Of a stretch of 64,000 bases of DNA, positions 46,251 through 54,745 are shown piece after piece; the stretch's first letter is position 1, and each line of letters starts with the position of its first letter. A program made the position numbers and the translations under genes. Location: NCBI RefSeq assembly GCF_005121165.3, contig NZ_CP034413.3, positions 2,108,001 through 2,172,000 of the forward strand, in the 5' to 3' direction. Below the pieces are notes generated by a model. It was not told the DNA's origin, searched no databases, and saw only the letters and a program-made list of their open reading frames with translations. Origin of the DNA: Dysosmobacter welbionis (lineage in GTDB: Bacteria; Bacillota; Clostridia; Oscillospirales; Oscillospiraceae).

Positions 46251-47099
46251 TTAAGCGATTTGAATGGGTGCTTCCACTCCTTGAAACAGACGAATCTTGG
46301 CTGCTGCCACGTCGTGTACACACTGAGCGGCGGCGCGGTACATGGCATAGATATTGCGTTGCCCCACTGCAGACTCCAGTCCGCACATAAAGGCATTTCG
46401 GATTTCAGTTGCCACGTTGATTTTCCGAATGCCCAGTGCAATGGACCGACGAATCATATCGTCCGGGATACCGGAACCGCCGTGCAGGACCAGCGGAGGG
46501 GGATTTAACGCCTGACACTGCTGAAGGCGATCAAAGTCCAACCGTGGAAGTCCCTGGTACATTCCGTGGGCATTGCCGATGCCAATAGCCAGCGCATCTA
46601 CATCCACCTGCTGGATAAAGCGGGCAACCTCGTCCACATCTACCAAATTGTCGCGGGAATGGCTGATGCCATCCTCCACGCCGTAAATTGCGCCCAATTC
46701 AGCCTCCACAGAGACGCCCACTGCGTGGGCTGCCTTTACCACTTCCTGGGTAATACGCACATTCTCTTCAAAGGGCAGATGGGACCCGTCAAACATAACA
46801 GAGGTAAAGCCTGCCCGCAGGCATTGGATTGTTTGCTCGTAGCTGGCTCCATGGTCCAGATGCATGACAACCGGGACCGTGGACTCGTCGGCCAGCCGGC
46901 GGACTACATCCGCCAGATGGTGCATCTGTCCAGCCTGGATGGCCCCCTGACCGATGGTCAGAATCACGGGGCAGTGATACTCTTCTGCTGCAGTGATAAT
47001 GGCTTCCGGTATTTCAATATTGTCAATATTGAACCCAGGGATGGCGGTTTTAGACTGGGTGGCAATGCCGAGAACCTCTTTTAATGTTGCCAATGGCAT
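46251..47099 (-). CDS. Class II ketose-bisphosphate aldolase
   Basis: A 282-aa zinc aldolase that cleaves a ketose phosphate to DHAP and an aldehyde. Motifs: MHLDHGASYE (catalytic Asp and zinc His), SVMFDGSHLPFEEN, EAELGAIYG, IGIGNAHGMYQG, LVLHGGSGIPDD and KINVATEIR. It resembles GatY/KbaY/FbaA, and the sequence does not decide which. It sits after the PfkB kinase in the pathway order. Confidence 0.88.
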   Translation of the reverse strand: MPLATLKEVLGIATQSKTAIPGFNIDNIEIPEAIITAAEEYHCPVILTIGQGAIQAGQMHHLADVVRRLADESTVPVVMHLDHGASYEQTIQCLRAGFTSVMFDGSHLPFEENVRITQEVVKAAHAVGVSVEAELGAIYGVEDGISHSRDNLVDVDEVARFIQQVDVDALAIGIGNAHGMYQGLPRLDFDRLQQCQALNPPPLVLHGGSGIPDDMIRRSIALGIRKINVATEIRNAFMCGLESAVGQRNIYAMYRAAAQCVHDVAAAKIRLFQGVEAPIQIA

Positions 47100-47123
47100 A
47101 TGGCTCGCTTCCTTTCTTGGGTG

Positions 47124-48083
47124 TCATGAGATATCTGAGCGAAAATCCAGCGGCTGGTGGGAATGAATAAAATCATTCACTGTCGCCCGACTGCCCATGC
47201 CTGCCGTTGCACCAACCGCCTGGATTGCCAAAGCGGAACAGGCGCTTCCAAGAGTTATACAGTCCTCTGGGGGCAGGTTCTCTCCTACGCCGGTCAAAAA
47301 GCCGGCGCAGAAGGCGTCTCCCGCCCCTGTGGTTTCCACTATGGAAAGGCCCTGGTAGATGCCCGCAAAAAAGGCGGTTTGACGATTTTTGAAATAGGAA
47401 CCTCGGCTGCCTAGTTTTACAGCCACGTTTTTGACGCCGCGGTCCAGGAAGAAATCTGCAATAGCCCGAGGATCCTCGGTCCCGGCAATCTGGGAAGCCT
47501 GCTCGATGCTTGGCAGAAAATAGTCCAGATAGGGCCAGCAGGGGTCTAGAATTCCTTTCCACCGGCCGCTGCGGTCACTGGTGACGTCCATAGATGTTAT
47601 TACGCCGCGCTCCTTTGCGGCTTTCAGCAATTGGGCGGAGCCCTCGCCGTCAAACTTCGGCAGATGAAAAGCGCCCCCAATCTGAAGCATTTCTGCCCAG
47701 TCCAGCAGAGACAGATCACAGTCGTCAAAGCAGAACTCTGCGCTGGTGCCCGGATCCTGCAGGAATGTACGGTCACCTTTGGGATTGACCAGGATGACAG
47801 ATTTTGTTTGCCGAGCCGTGGAGGAACGGACGGTATGGGATATGTCGATTCCGGCAGCTTGGGCCAGAGAAGCCACATAGTCTCCCATCTCGTCACATCC
47901 AAGCCGCCCTAAGTAGGCGACTTGGTGGCCCAACTTGGCAAAATTAATTGCGTTATTGTTGGCGTCACCGCCGCTGGTAATGCGGATGTCTGGCACTATC
48001 TGGGTATCGTTTTCAAAGGGGATCTGTTGGACTGGACGGACAAAAATGTCTACCAGCATTTCACCGGCGCAGATGACTCTCAT
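47124..48083 (-). CDS. PfkB-family carbohydrate kinase
   Basis: A 319-aa ribokinase-superfamily enzyme. The substrate motif GGDANNNAINFAKLG is near the N-terminus, and the anion hole with catalytic Asp is in TTGAGDAFCAGFLTG. It probably phosphorylates a ketose to feed the adjacent aldolase. I chose the ATG at 48083 (MRVICAGEML) after GGAGGC over an upstream extension. Confidence 0.88.
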   Translation of the reverse strand: MRVICAGEMLVDIFVRPVQQIPFENDTQIVPDIRITSGGDANNNAINFAKLGHQVAYLGRLGCDEMGDYVASLAQAAGIDISHTVRSSTARQTKSVILVNPKGDRTFLQDPGTSAEFCFDDCDLSLLDWAEMLQIGGAFHLPKFDGEGSAQLLKAAKERGVITSMDVTSDRSGRWKGILDPCWPYLDYFLPSIEQASQIAGTEDPRAIADFFLDRGVKNVAVKLGSRGSYFKNRQTAFFAGIYQGLSIVETTGAGDAFCAGFLTGVGENLPPEDCITLGSACSALAIQAVGATAGMGSRATVNDFIHSHQPLDFRSDIS

Positions 48084-48096
48084 GGAAGGCGCCTCC

Positions 48097-48876
48097 TTAA
48101 AAGGCGTGCATAGCCTCAAGGCAGGCATCCATAGTGGTCAGAGGGCTGAGTTCAAAGGCGAAAATACCGTCGAAACCAAGTTCGTCCACCAGCACATGCT
48201 TGAGGTAAGGGTAGTTGATCTCGCCGGTGCCGGGTTCATGGCGGCCGGGGACATCTCCAATGTGGATATAGCCGATGATGTCCGCGTTCCGCCGGAGGGT
48301 GTTGACCAAATCGCCCTCCATCAGCTGCATATGATAGATGTCATACAGCAGCTTTACATTGGGAGACCCTACGACCCGAATGATATCCGCAGCAGAGTCT
48401 GAAGTAGTCATGTAGTAACCGGGCTTGGCATAGGTGCTCACAGGCTCTACTTGAAGATAGAGACCCTCCGCTTCTGCGATTTTGGAGATCTCCAGCAAGT
48501 TCTTGGTGGCACAGGCAATTTTGGTGCGGTCGTTCAAATCGTTGCCGTCGGTACACATTCTGCCTTCCTCGCCCAAGGCGTTGGAATGGATCACCAGATT
48601 TTTACAGTCCAAAAAATGGGCCGCTTCTACAGATCGCTTGAAGTATTCTAAAAATTCCTTGCAATGGGCGGGATCAATCAGGTTGTAGTCCTTGTCTCCA
48701 GAGAAACACCCCAGCTGAAGCCGGTTTTCTTCCAGTAGGGATTTGATCTTCTTGATATCATGCTGTGCCCAGGAACCGAATTCCACATAGTCGAAACCGG
48801 TTTTTCGGACCATGGGGAACCGGTCGTAGAAGGGCAGATCTACAAAGAGCTTCTCGATACAGATTGATTTTTTCAT
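48097..48876 (-). CDS. Hydroxypyruvate isomerase-family sugar isomerase
   Basis: A 259-aa TIM-barrel isomerase/epimerase. The Hyi signature is strong: LLYDIYHMQLMEGDLVNTL, then IGYIHIGDVPGRHEPGTGEI, with the metal ligands Glu (QVEPVS), Asp, His and Glu (FAFELSP). Family members isomerise hydroxypyruvate, 3-oxo-tetronates or ketoses. Here it probably interconverts the oxidised sugar before phosphorylation. Confidence 0.86.
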   Translation of the reverse strand: MKKSICIEKLFVDLPFYDRFPMVRKTGFDYVEFGSWAQHDIKKIKSLLEENRLQLGCFSGDKDYNLIDPAHCKEFLEYFKRSVEAAHFLDCKNLVIHSNALGEEGRMCTDGNDLNDRTKIACATKNLLEISKIAEAEGLYLQVEPVSTYAKPGYYMTTSDSAADIIRVVGSPNVKLLYDIYHMQLMEGDLVNTLRRNADIIGYIHIGDVPGRHEPGTGEINYPYLKHVLVDELGFDGIFAFELSPLTTMDACLEAMHAF

Positions 48877-48889
48877 ATGACCTCCACGT

Positions 48890-50392
48890 TTAATTGCCAG
48901 ACTGCTTGTTGGTAGAACGTTTTTTCCAGAGATTCAGGAAAATGGGAGAGAGCAGGGAGATGGCTGCAATAGCCAGCAGTACTAGGGCGATGGGATGAGA
49001 GAGGAAAATGGAGAAGCTCCCGTCCGAGAGCACCAGAGTGCGGCGCAGGTTCTCCTCCACCGTGCCGCCCAGAATCAGGCCCAGAATAATGGGCGGCATG
49101 CAGAAGTCCAACTTGATAAGGAAGTAGCCCACAATGCCCGCACCGATCATCAGAAACACATCGTAGATATTGTTATTGATGGCATAAGTGCCGACCACAC
49201 AGAAGACAAACACAATGGGGTTCAGCCACTTCATAGGTACCAGGCTGATTTTGGAGAAGATGCGGATAGCACCATAGCCCAACAAGCACATGAAGACGTT
49301 GGCCATAAACAGAGAGATAATGATGGAGTAGACATCCACCGTCTGGGTGCTGAAAAGCAGCGGTCCAGGTGTAATGCCCTGCATCATCAGGGCACCCAGC
49401 ATGATGGCTGTGACGGAGTCACCAGGGATGCCCAGGGTCAGCAATGGGATCATGGCGCCGCCGGAGACAGCATTGTTGGCGGCCTCGGGAGCGGCGATGC
49501 CTTCGGGAGCACCATGGCCGAACTCCTCCGGATGCTTGGACCAGCGTTTGGACTCGTTATAGCCGATCCAGGAGGCGATATCGCCGCCGGTTCCGGGAAT
49601 GGCGCCGATAATGGTGCCGATAATGGAGCACATCAGGATCGTAGGACTTGTCCGCTTAATATCTGATTTAGAGGGCAAAATCTGGTCCAGCTTCTTGCGC
49701 TTTTCCCGTTTGTACTCCTTCATAGATTCCTCCGCTGTAACAAGGCACTGGGAGAAGGCGAACAGGCCGATCAGCAGCGCCACGAACTGGACACCTCCGA
49801 TTAGGTAGGTGGTTCCAAATGTGAACCGCATAGTGGCAGAGGTTGCATCAATGCCCACCGTGCCAAGCAGCAGGCCCAGTATAGCGCCGATCAGACCCTT
49901 AATGATGGAGTGAGAGGACACGGCGGTGACGATGCTCAACCCAAACACACCCAGAGCAAACATCTCCGGTACGCCGAAGTTCAGCGCGATCTTGGACAGC
50001 AGCGGAGCGGTGAAGAGCAGTGCGCAGGCAGAGAACAGGCCGCCGAAGGTGGAGGCCATAGTGGAAATACTGAGGGCACGGCCGGGCTGCCCCAGTTTGG
50101 TGGCCATGGGATAACCATCCAGGCAGGTGGCGGCCGAGTTGGCAGTACCAGGCGTATTGATGAGGATGGCGGTGATGGAGCCTCCATAGATGGCGCCGCA
50201 GAAAGTGCCCAGCAGCATCATAATGCCTGCTTGATCAAGGGAAAAAGTAAACGGGAGTAGAATGGAGACCGCCATAACGGCAGATAGGCCGGGCATCGCC
50301 CCGCACAGGATACCGAAAAACACGCCCAAAAACATGTAAATTAGGCTGGTAGGCGTAAATACCAACGCTGCAGCTTGCAGAAAAGCATCCAT
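48890..50392 (-). CDS. tctA: Tripartite tricarboxylate-type transporter large subunit TctA
   Basis: A 500-aa membrane protein with about 12 spans. The duplicated TctA signature is present: GILCGAMPGLSAVMAVSILL with GSITAILINTPGTANSA, and GTIIGAIPGTGGDIASWIGY with PLLTLGIPGDSVTAIMLGAL. The genes appear in the order C-B-A in transcription. A sugar or sugar-acid substrate is inferred from the operon, not from the permease. Confidence 0.93.
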   Translation of the reverse strand: MDAFLQAAALVFTPTSLIYMFLGVFFGILCGAMPGLSAVMAVSILLPFTFSLDQAGIMMLLGTFCGAIYGGSITAILINTPGTANSAATCLDGYPMATKLGQPGRALSISTMASTFGGLFSACALLFTAPLLSKIALNFGVPEMFALGVFGLSIVTAVSSHSIIKGLIGAILGLLLGTVGIDATSATMRFTFGTTYLIGGVQFVALLIGLFAFSQCLVTAEESMKEYKREKRKKLDQILPSKSDIKRTSPTILMCSIIGTIIGAIPGTGGDIASWIGYNESKRWSKHPEEFGHGAPEGIAAPEAANNAVSGGAMIPLLTLGIPGDSVTAIMLGALMMQGITPGPLLFSTQTVDVYSIIISLFMANVFMCLLGYGAIRIFSKISLVPMKWLNPIVFVFCVVGTYAINNNIYDVFLMIGAGIVGYFLIKLDFCMPPIILGLILGGTVEENLRRTLVLSDGSFSIFLSHPIALVLLAIAAISLLSPIFLNLWKKRSTNKQSGN

Positions 50393-50410
50393 AGAATCGC
50401 TCCCTCCTTA

Positions 50411-50872
50411 TCAAGAGAACAACGTGCCCATAGGCAGCGGGACCCGCAGGGCCACATCAAAGCTCAGCCACACGAATACACAGATCACGACGGTCAGTCC
50501 CGCCAGGAGTTTGACATTACGCTCACCATGGATAAACATACATACTGGCAACATAAATAGGATGCCGATATAAATTCCCAGGAAATAAATAATTGCACCA
50601 GTGGCTATCAGTGTCAGCGATACCAGCACCATCCGTTTGAATCCCACAGTCTTAAATGCAAATGGAGAACTGCGGGTTTCTTTTTTGCTGAAAAGCCCCT
50701 GGAGAATTAGCACGATGGACAGAGATCCCATAACGACCGACAGGCACTTCGGCCAGAAGCTGGGACCCAGTGAATCTGTCATCAGCATGCTGGTCATTCC
50801 CAGGGATTCCACATAGGCGAAGATCGACAGGGCCAGAAAGATGATCCCTGTGACTACGTTTGCTTTTTTCAA
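50411..50872 (-). CDS. tctB: Tripartite tricarboxylate-type transporter small subunit TctB
   Basis: A 153-aa protein with four predicted membrane spans (for example NVVTGIIFLALSIFAYVES and LIATGAIIYFLGIYIGILF). Sequence conservation in TctB is low, so the call rests on size, topology and place between tctC and tctA. Confidence 0.8.
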   Translation of the reverse strand: MKKANVVTGIIFLALSIFAYVESLGMTSMLMTDSLGPSFWPKCLSVVMGSLSIVLILQGLFSKKETRSSPFAFKTVGFKRMVLVSLTLIATGAIIYFLGIYIGILFMLPVCMFIHGERNVKLLAGLTVVICVFVWLSFDVALRVPLPMGTLFS

Positions 50873-50899
50873 CGGTATCCCTCCCGCAAGAATGTTGCA

Positions 50900-50930
50900 G
50901 GCGCACGGAACAGGACCTGTTCCGTGCGCC
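50900..50930 (-). promoter_or_regulatory. Intercistronic stem-loop between tctC and tctB
   Basis: A perfect 14-bp stem (50900-50913 with 50917-50930) with a 3-nt loop and no T tail. Its place directly after a binding-protein gene suggests it protects the tctC mRNA 3' end, or acts as an attenuator, giving excess TctC over the membrane subunits. Confidence 0.6.
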
Positions 50931-50968
50931 CTGATTACGTGACTACGCGATATGGAAATGATTCTTCT

Positions 50969-51982
50969 TCACTCAGCCAGCAGGCCGACGTAATAGTTGT
51001 ACGCCTCTTCGCAGTACTGGGTCATACCCTCAATGTCCCATACCTTGGGCGTCATCATCTGGGATTCCGTCAGTTCCGCATAGGTTTCGGAGGCCACGCC
51101 CTCATTCAGCGTGTTATGCAGCCACTCAATGATGGCGGGATCGGCATCGGACCGGATTCCCAGGAAGCACACAGACCGCAGATCCATATCGCCGCACTCC
51201 TCGGGATAGGTCTGGGCGAGAGAGGGGGTTCCAGGTAGAGAGTCGGACTCCTCGGCAGAAGTAACGGCCAGAAGCTTCAGGGTGCCGGCTTCAATCTGCC
51301 CGGCCACGCCGCTGACGTTGATGAAGGTCGCATCGCACTCGCCGGTTACCACAGCCAGAGCGCAGTCGTTGGAAGAGTCATAAGTTACAGTCCGAATCTG
51401 ACAGCCGAAGGCGTTGGACAGTGCAATGGTTGCCAGACCGCCGGGAGATCCCAGACCGGTGATCGCCACGGTAACGGCGTTGTCGCCGCTGGAGAGTTTG
51501 TTAATGAAGCCCTCCAGTGTGCTGCAATCCCCATCGGCGGGGCCGATCAGGCAGTAGGGCTCATCTTGCAGGCAAACAATGGGAGTAAAATCCTCCTGGA
51601 GGACAATGTCCGTGGCACCGATGGCACGGTTGATAATCAGGTCACCGTTGACCCCCACGATGGTGTAGCCGTCCGCAGCCCGGGTCAGCCCCTGCTCGGT
51701 GCCCACCAGACCGCCGCCTCCCGCCACGTTCTCCACCACAAAGTTCACATTGCTGGGCAGCGCGTCCTCGGAAAGGCTTTGAAACAGGGCGCGGGAGAGT
51801 TGGTCCATCGTACCGCCGGCACCATAGGGGATGATGCAGGAAATATTGGTGGTGGGATAATCCGGTGCGGCGGTGTCCTCTCCGGAGGAGTCCTGGCCCG
51901 AAGACTGTTCGCCGGTGCCGCCGCAGGCGGTGAGACTGAGGCACATCAATATCGCGAGAAGCAAAGCGATTCCTTTTTTCAT
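50969..51982 (-). CDS. tctC: Tripartite tricarboxylate-type transporter binding lipoprotein TctC
   Basis: A 337-aa lipoprotein: signal peptide with lipobox LSLTAC near residue 20, a short acidic/Ser linker, then the Bug/TctC fold (IIPYGAGGTMDQLSR, FVVENVAGGGGLVGTEQGL, AADGYTIVG). It binds the solute outside the cell and delivers it to TctAB. The aspartate-containing ligand loop of classical Bug proteins cannot be assigned confidently. Confidence 0.88.
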   Translation of the reverse strand: MKKGIALLLAILMCLSLTACGGTGEQSSGQDSSGEDTAAPDYPTTNISCIIPYGAGGTMDQLSRALFQSLSEDALPSNVNFVVENVAGGGGLVGTEQGLTRAADGYTIVGVNGDLIINRAIGATDIVLQEDFTPIVCLQDEPYCLIGPADGDCSTLEGFINKLSSGDNAVTVAITGLGSPGGLATIALSNAFGCQIRTVTYDSSNDCALAVVTGECDATFINVSGVAGQIEAGTLKLLAVTSAEESDSLPGTPSLAQTYPEECGDMDLRSVCFLGIRSDADPAIIEWLHNTLNEGVASETYAELTESQMMTPKVWDIEGMTQYCEEAYNYYVGLLAE

Positions 51983-52039
51983 GTTAATTCTCCTTTGTTC
52001 CGTATTTATGTATCCCCTGCCGGATCAATGGGCGGGGAA

Positions 52040-53080
52040 TCACAACTTGATGACGGCCTTGACCACATCCTGACGCTGATAAAGCGCGGCGTCAAAGGCC
52101 TCCTGCACATTTTGAAAATCAAATTGATGCGAAGCGATGGCTTTTACGTCAATTCGACCGGTGGATACCGCCCGGATAGCTGTGGGAAAATTGTTGTGAT
52201 AGCGGTAAATGGTCCGAATTTCACCCTCCTTATACATCAAATCCATAAAGCGGTAAGGAGTTTCGCCATTGATATTGCCGACAAAGACGATGACGCCGCC
52301 CCGCCGAACCAGATCTGAGGTTTCCGCCGCTGTGTGGGAGTTGCCGGCGGTTTCAAATACCACATCTGCGCCGCGGCCCTCTGTCAATTCCGTGACCCGT
52401 GCCATGGTATCCTCTGTGCTGGCATCGATAACTGCATCGGCTCCAAGTTCCAGGGCTTTATCTAATCGTTTGGAGAAGAGGTCGGAAACGATTACTCTGC
52501 CGGCCCCCCGGGCTTTGCAGGCCATCATGGTGAGAAGGCCGATGCACCCGGCACCCAGAATGACCACATCCTGCCCCAATGTCACATCACCCCGGCTGGC
52601 AGCCGACAGCCCTACGGCCAGCGGCTCGATCAAGGCCCCCTCCAGGGAGGAGACATTATCCGGCAGTTTGAAGGCCAGATGCGCCGGTATGGCAGCGTAG
52701 TCCCGCAGCATTCCATCATAGGGCGGAACTGAGGGGAAGCGGACATCTTTGCAGAGATTATAGCGTCCGGACCTGCACTCCGGGCAAACCCCGCAAGTAA
52801 TCTGGGGCTCAAAGCAGACCCGGTCTCCAACGGCGACATTTTGAACACCCGCACCCACCTGTGTGACCGTGCCGGCGCACTCGTGGCCTAGAATAAAGGG
52901 CAGGTCAAAAGCCTTTCCCTTCCGCATGCCGGATTCAAAGAAATGCGCGTCAGATCCACAGACGCCCACATACTCGATTTTCAGTACAACTTCGCCCGGC
53001 TGCGCTTGCGGCATTGGAAGCTCCCGAATTTCCATCTTCCCAGGTGTGACCATGTAGGCGGCCCGATTCCGTATCTCCAT
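52040..53080 (-). CDS. Zinc-dependent polyol/sorbitol dehydrogenase-like protein
   Basis: A 346-aa MDR dehydrogenase. Catalytic zinc motifs: VGVCGSDAHFFE and GHECAGTV. Structural zinc: CGVCPECRSGRYNLC. Nucleotide loop: ILGAGCIGLLTMM. Best resemblance is to L-iditol/xylitol dehydrogenases, so it probably oxidises the imported polyol or sugar acid to a keto form as the first catabolic step. It is the first gene of the operon. I chose the ATG at 53080 after AAGGAGCGAGG. Confidence 0.87.
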   Translation of the reverse strand: MEIRNRAAYMVTPGKMEIRELPMPQAQPGEVVLKIEYVGVCGSDAHFFESGMRKGKAFDLPFILGHECAGTVTQVGAGVQNVAVGDRVCFEPQITCGVCPECRSGRYNLCKDVRFPSVPPYDGMLRDYAAIPAHLAFKLPDNVSSLEGALIEPLAVGLSAASRGDVTLGQDVVILGAGCIGLLTMMACKARGAGRVIVSDLFSKRLDKALELGADAVIDASTEDTMARVTELTEGRGADVVFETAGNSHTAAETSDLVRRGGVIVFVGNINGETPYRFMDLMYKEGEIRTIYRYHNNFPTAIRAVSTGRIDVKAIASHQFDFQNVQEAFDAALYQRQDVVKAVIKL

Positions 53081-53178
53081 GAAATCCTCGCTCCTTTTCC
53101 CCAAATACTTACTCACTAATTCTGAGTTGCCAAATTTTGTAGGTATTTTATGGTAAATTTATGAGTATCTTTTAGATA

Positions 53179-53206
53179 ATTATAGCAAATATTGTGGGGT
53201 TTTCAA
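53179..53206 (-). promoter_or_regulatory. Promoter of the TTT/sugar operon
   Basis: On the minus strand TTGAAA (53201-53206) and a perfect TATAAT (53179-53184) are spaced 16 bp, about 100 bp before the dehydrogenase start. Confidence 0.75.
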
Positions 53207-53333
53207 TATCTAAATGTGATAAATTCTTGACGAAACTTTGGCCATTTTGAATAATAAGAGTTTTATTTACAGCAAATACCTGTGCAAAAAAATTCTTATT
53301 TTCATCATTTCTTGATTATTTTGGGAAAAATGA

Positions 53334-53361
53334 TTGCATAATGGCAAAAATATGATATAAT
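53334..53361 (+). promoter_or_regulatory. Promoter of the DeoR gene
   Basis: TTGCAT (53334-53339) and TATAAT (53356-53361) are spaced 16 bp, followed by an AT-rich leader and AGGAGG. Confidence 0.7.
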
Positions 53362-53410
53362 TTACCCAAATTATACCGAATAATTTGCTAATATTATAGG
53401 AGGAATCCTT

Positions 53411-54181
53411 ATGCGGGCCGAGCGCCTTAATGCGATGGAACAATATATTTTGGGGAAGGAAACCGTTTCCCTGGAGGAATTGTCTACGCAATTTTCTGTA
53501 TCTATGAACACGATCCGGCGGGATGTCATGGAACTTTTGAGCCGTGGAAATATCCGAAAAGTCTATGGAGGCGTCTCTTCCACCCTGATCAACCGGCCGG
53601 TGGGCTTTTCTGTCCGGGCCCAGAAAAACAGCCGGGCCAAGCAGATTATCGGACGGCTGGCCTCCCAACTGGTCAGCGATGGGGCGTCAATTTTTCTGGA
53701 CTCCGGTTCCACAACGCCCTATATCCTTCAGCATATCGGCGAGAAAAACGGCGTTACCGTGATTACCCACAGCTTGACTGCGCTGTATGCGGCCTCGTCT
53801 TTGTCCAACCTGAACATTATTGCGCTGGGCGGTATTTACGCCCCCGCCACGTCGTCCTTTACCGGTATTTCCACACTGGATGCCCTCTCTCGCCTGAGCA
53901 TTCAGACAATCTTTATCTCTGCTACCGGCGTTTCAATTGAAAACGGCCTTACCAACAGTACTTATCTGGAAGCCGAGATCAAGCGCAGCGTGGTACAGCG
54001 AGGCAATCGGGTTGTCCTGATGGCGGACCAAAGTAAATTTGGACATTCCGCTGTGATCAGCTTCTGCCCATTTGAGCAACTGTATGCCATCGTTACAGAC
54101 TGCTTGCCCTCTGAGCCGTATCTGGAGGCAATTGATCGCTATGGCATCCGGCTGATTTGCCCTGGTCACGAAAGTGATTGA
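53411..54181 (+). CDS. DeoR/GlpR-family regulator
   Basis: A 256-aa repressor-type protein. The N-terminal HTH is at residues about 5-58 (SLEELSTQFSVSMNTIRRDV, ending KVYGGV). The C-terminal sugar-phosphate sensor has IFLDSGSTTPYI, VITHSLTAL and LMADQSKFG. It is divergent from the sugar operon and its likely regulator, with a phosphorylated intermediate of the pathway as inferred inducer. Confidence 0.92.
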   Translation: MRAERLNAMEQYILGKETVSLEELSTQFSVSMNTIRRDVMELLSRGNIRKVYGGVSSTLINRPVGFSVRAQKNSRAKQIIGRLASQLVSDGASIFLDSGSTTPYILQHIGEKNGVTVITHSLTALYAASSLSNLNIIALGGIYAPATSSFTGISTLDALSRLSIQTIFISATGVSIENGLTNSTYLEAEIKRSVVQRGNRVVLMADQSKFGHSAVISFCPFEQLYAIVTDCLPSEPYLEAIDRYGIRLICPGHESD

Positions 54182-54462
54182 GTGCAATGCCTGGGGGGAG
54201 TTCAACGGAAAATCCGTGTTCTGAATCCAAAAACAGCGTTTTGATTTACTTTTCCTCAATTTTTTCGCATCATCCCCTTGTCTTAATACTACTGGGCTTA
54301 TTGTTAGGCCTTGTTCAAACGAGATGGCAGCATTCATTTTGCATTCGCTATTTCTACAGGAAAGATCGACAAGTAGCGTCTAGACACATCCAATACCCTG
54401 TCCTATACGGGGCAAAAACGATGCCCGGACGCGGCGTCTCCGCATCCGGGCCGTGCCGACTT

Positions 54463-54565
54463 TTCGGAGGGCATTTGCTGGGACTTTCCCCATAGCTTTC
54501 GCCGCCCCCTTCTGGGCCGCCTTGGTGATGTGGGCGTAGGTGTCCGGAGTGGAGCCGGCCGAGAA
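54463..54565 (-). pseudogene. Integrase 4 relic (C-terminal fragment)
   Basis: A short minus-strand segment still reads VHFSAGSTPDTYAHITKAAQ followed by KGAAKAMGKV, matching the tyrosine-containing C-terminus of integrase 1. Nothing of the N-terminus remains, so a fourth insertion or duplicated end once lay here. Confidence 0.65.
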
Positions 54566-54681
54566 GTGGACCGGCATCTCTTTCAGGGACTTCACCAAGT
54601 ACATGGCGGTCACCAGCGACAGCGGGTACACCATCAAGAAGGGGAGTAAAATCACAGTCAAAGGAATCCGCTGAGAAACGA

Positions 54682-54715
54682 GACAAGCCCCGGGCCTTTT
54701 GGCCCGGGGCTTGTC
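54682..54715 (-). terminator. Terminator of the S-layer gene
   Basis: A perfect 15-bp GC-rich stem (54682-54696 with 54701-54715) around TTTT, 31 bp after the stop. There is no T run, but the stem is very strong. Confidence 0.7.
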
Positions 54716-54745
54716 ATTAAGCTGTTTTCAACGCAGCAAAGAGAC

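Larger units (their letters stand above)
54182..54745. other. Intergenic end of island 3
   Basis: 564 bp with no intact gene. It holds an integrase relic, a GC hairpin near 54423-54451 resembling the terminators after integrases 1 and 2, and the terminator of the S-layer gene. Confidence 0.6.
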
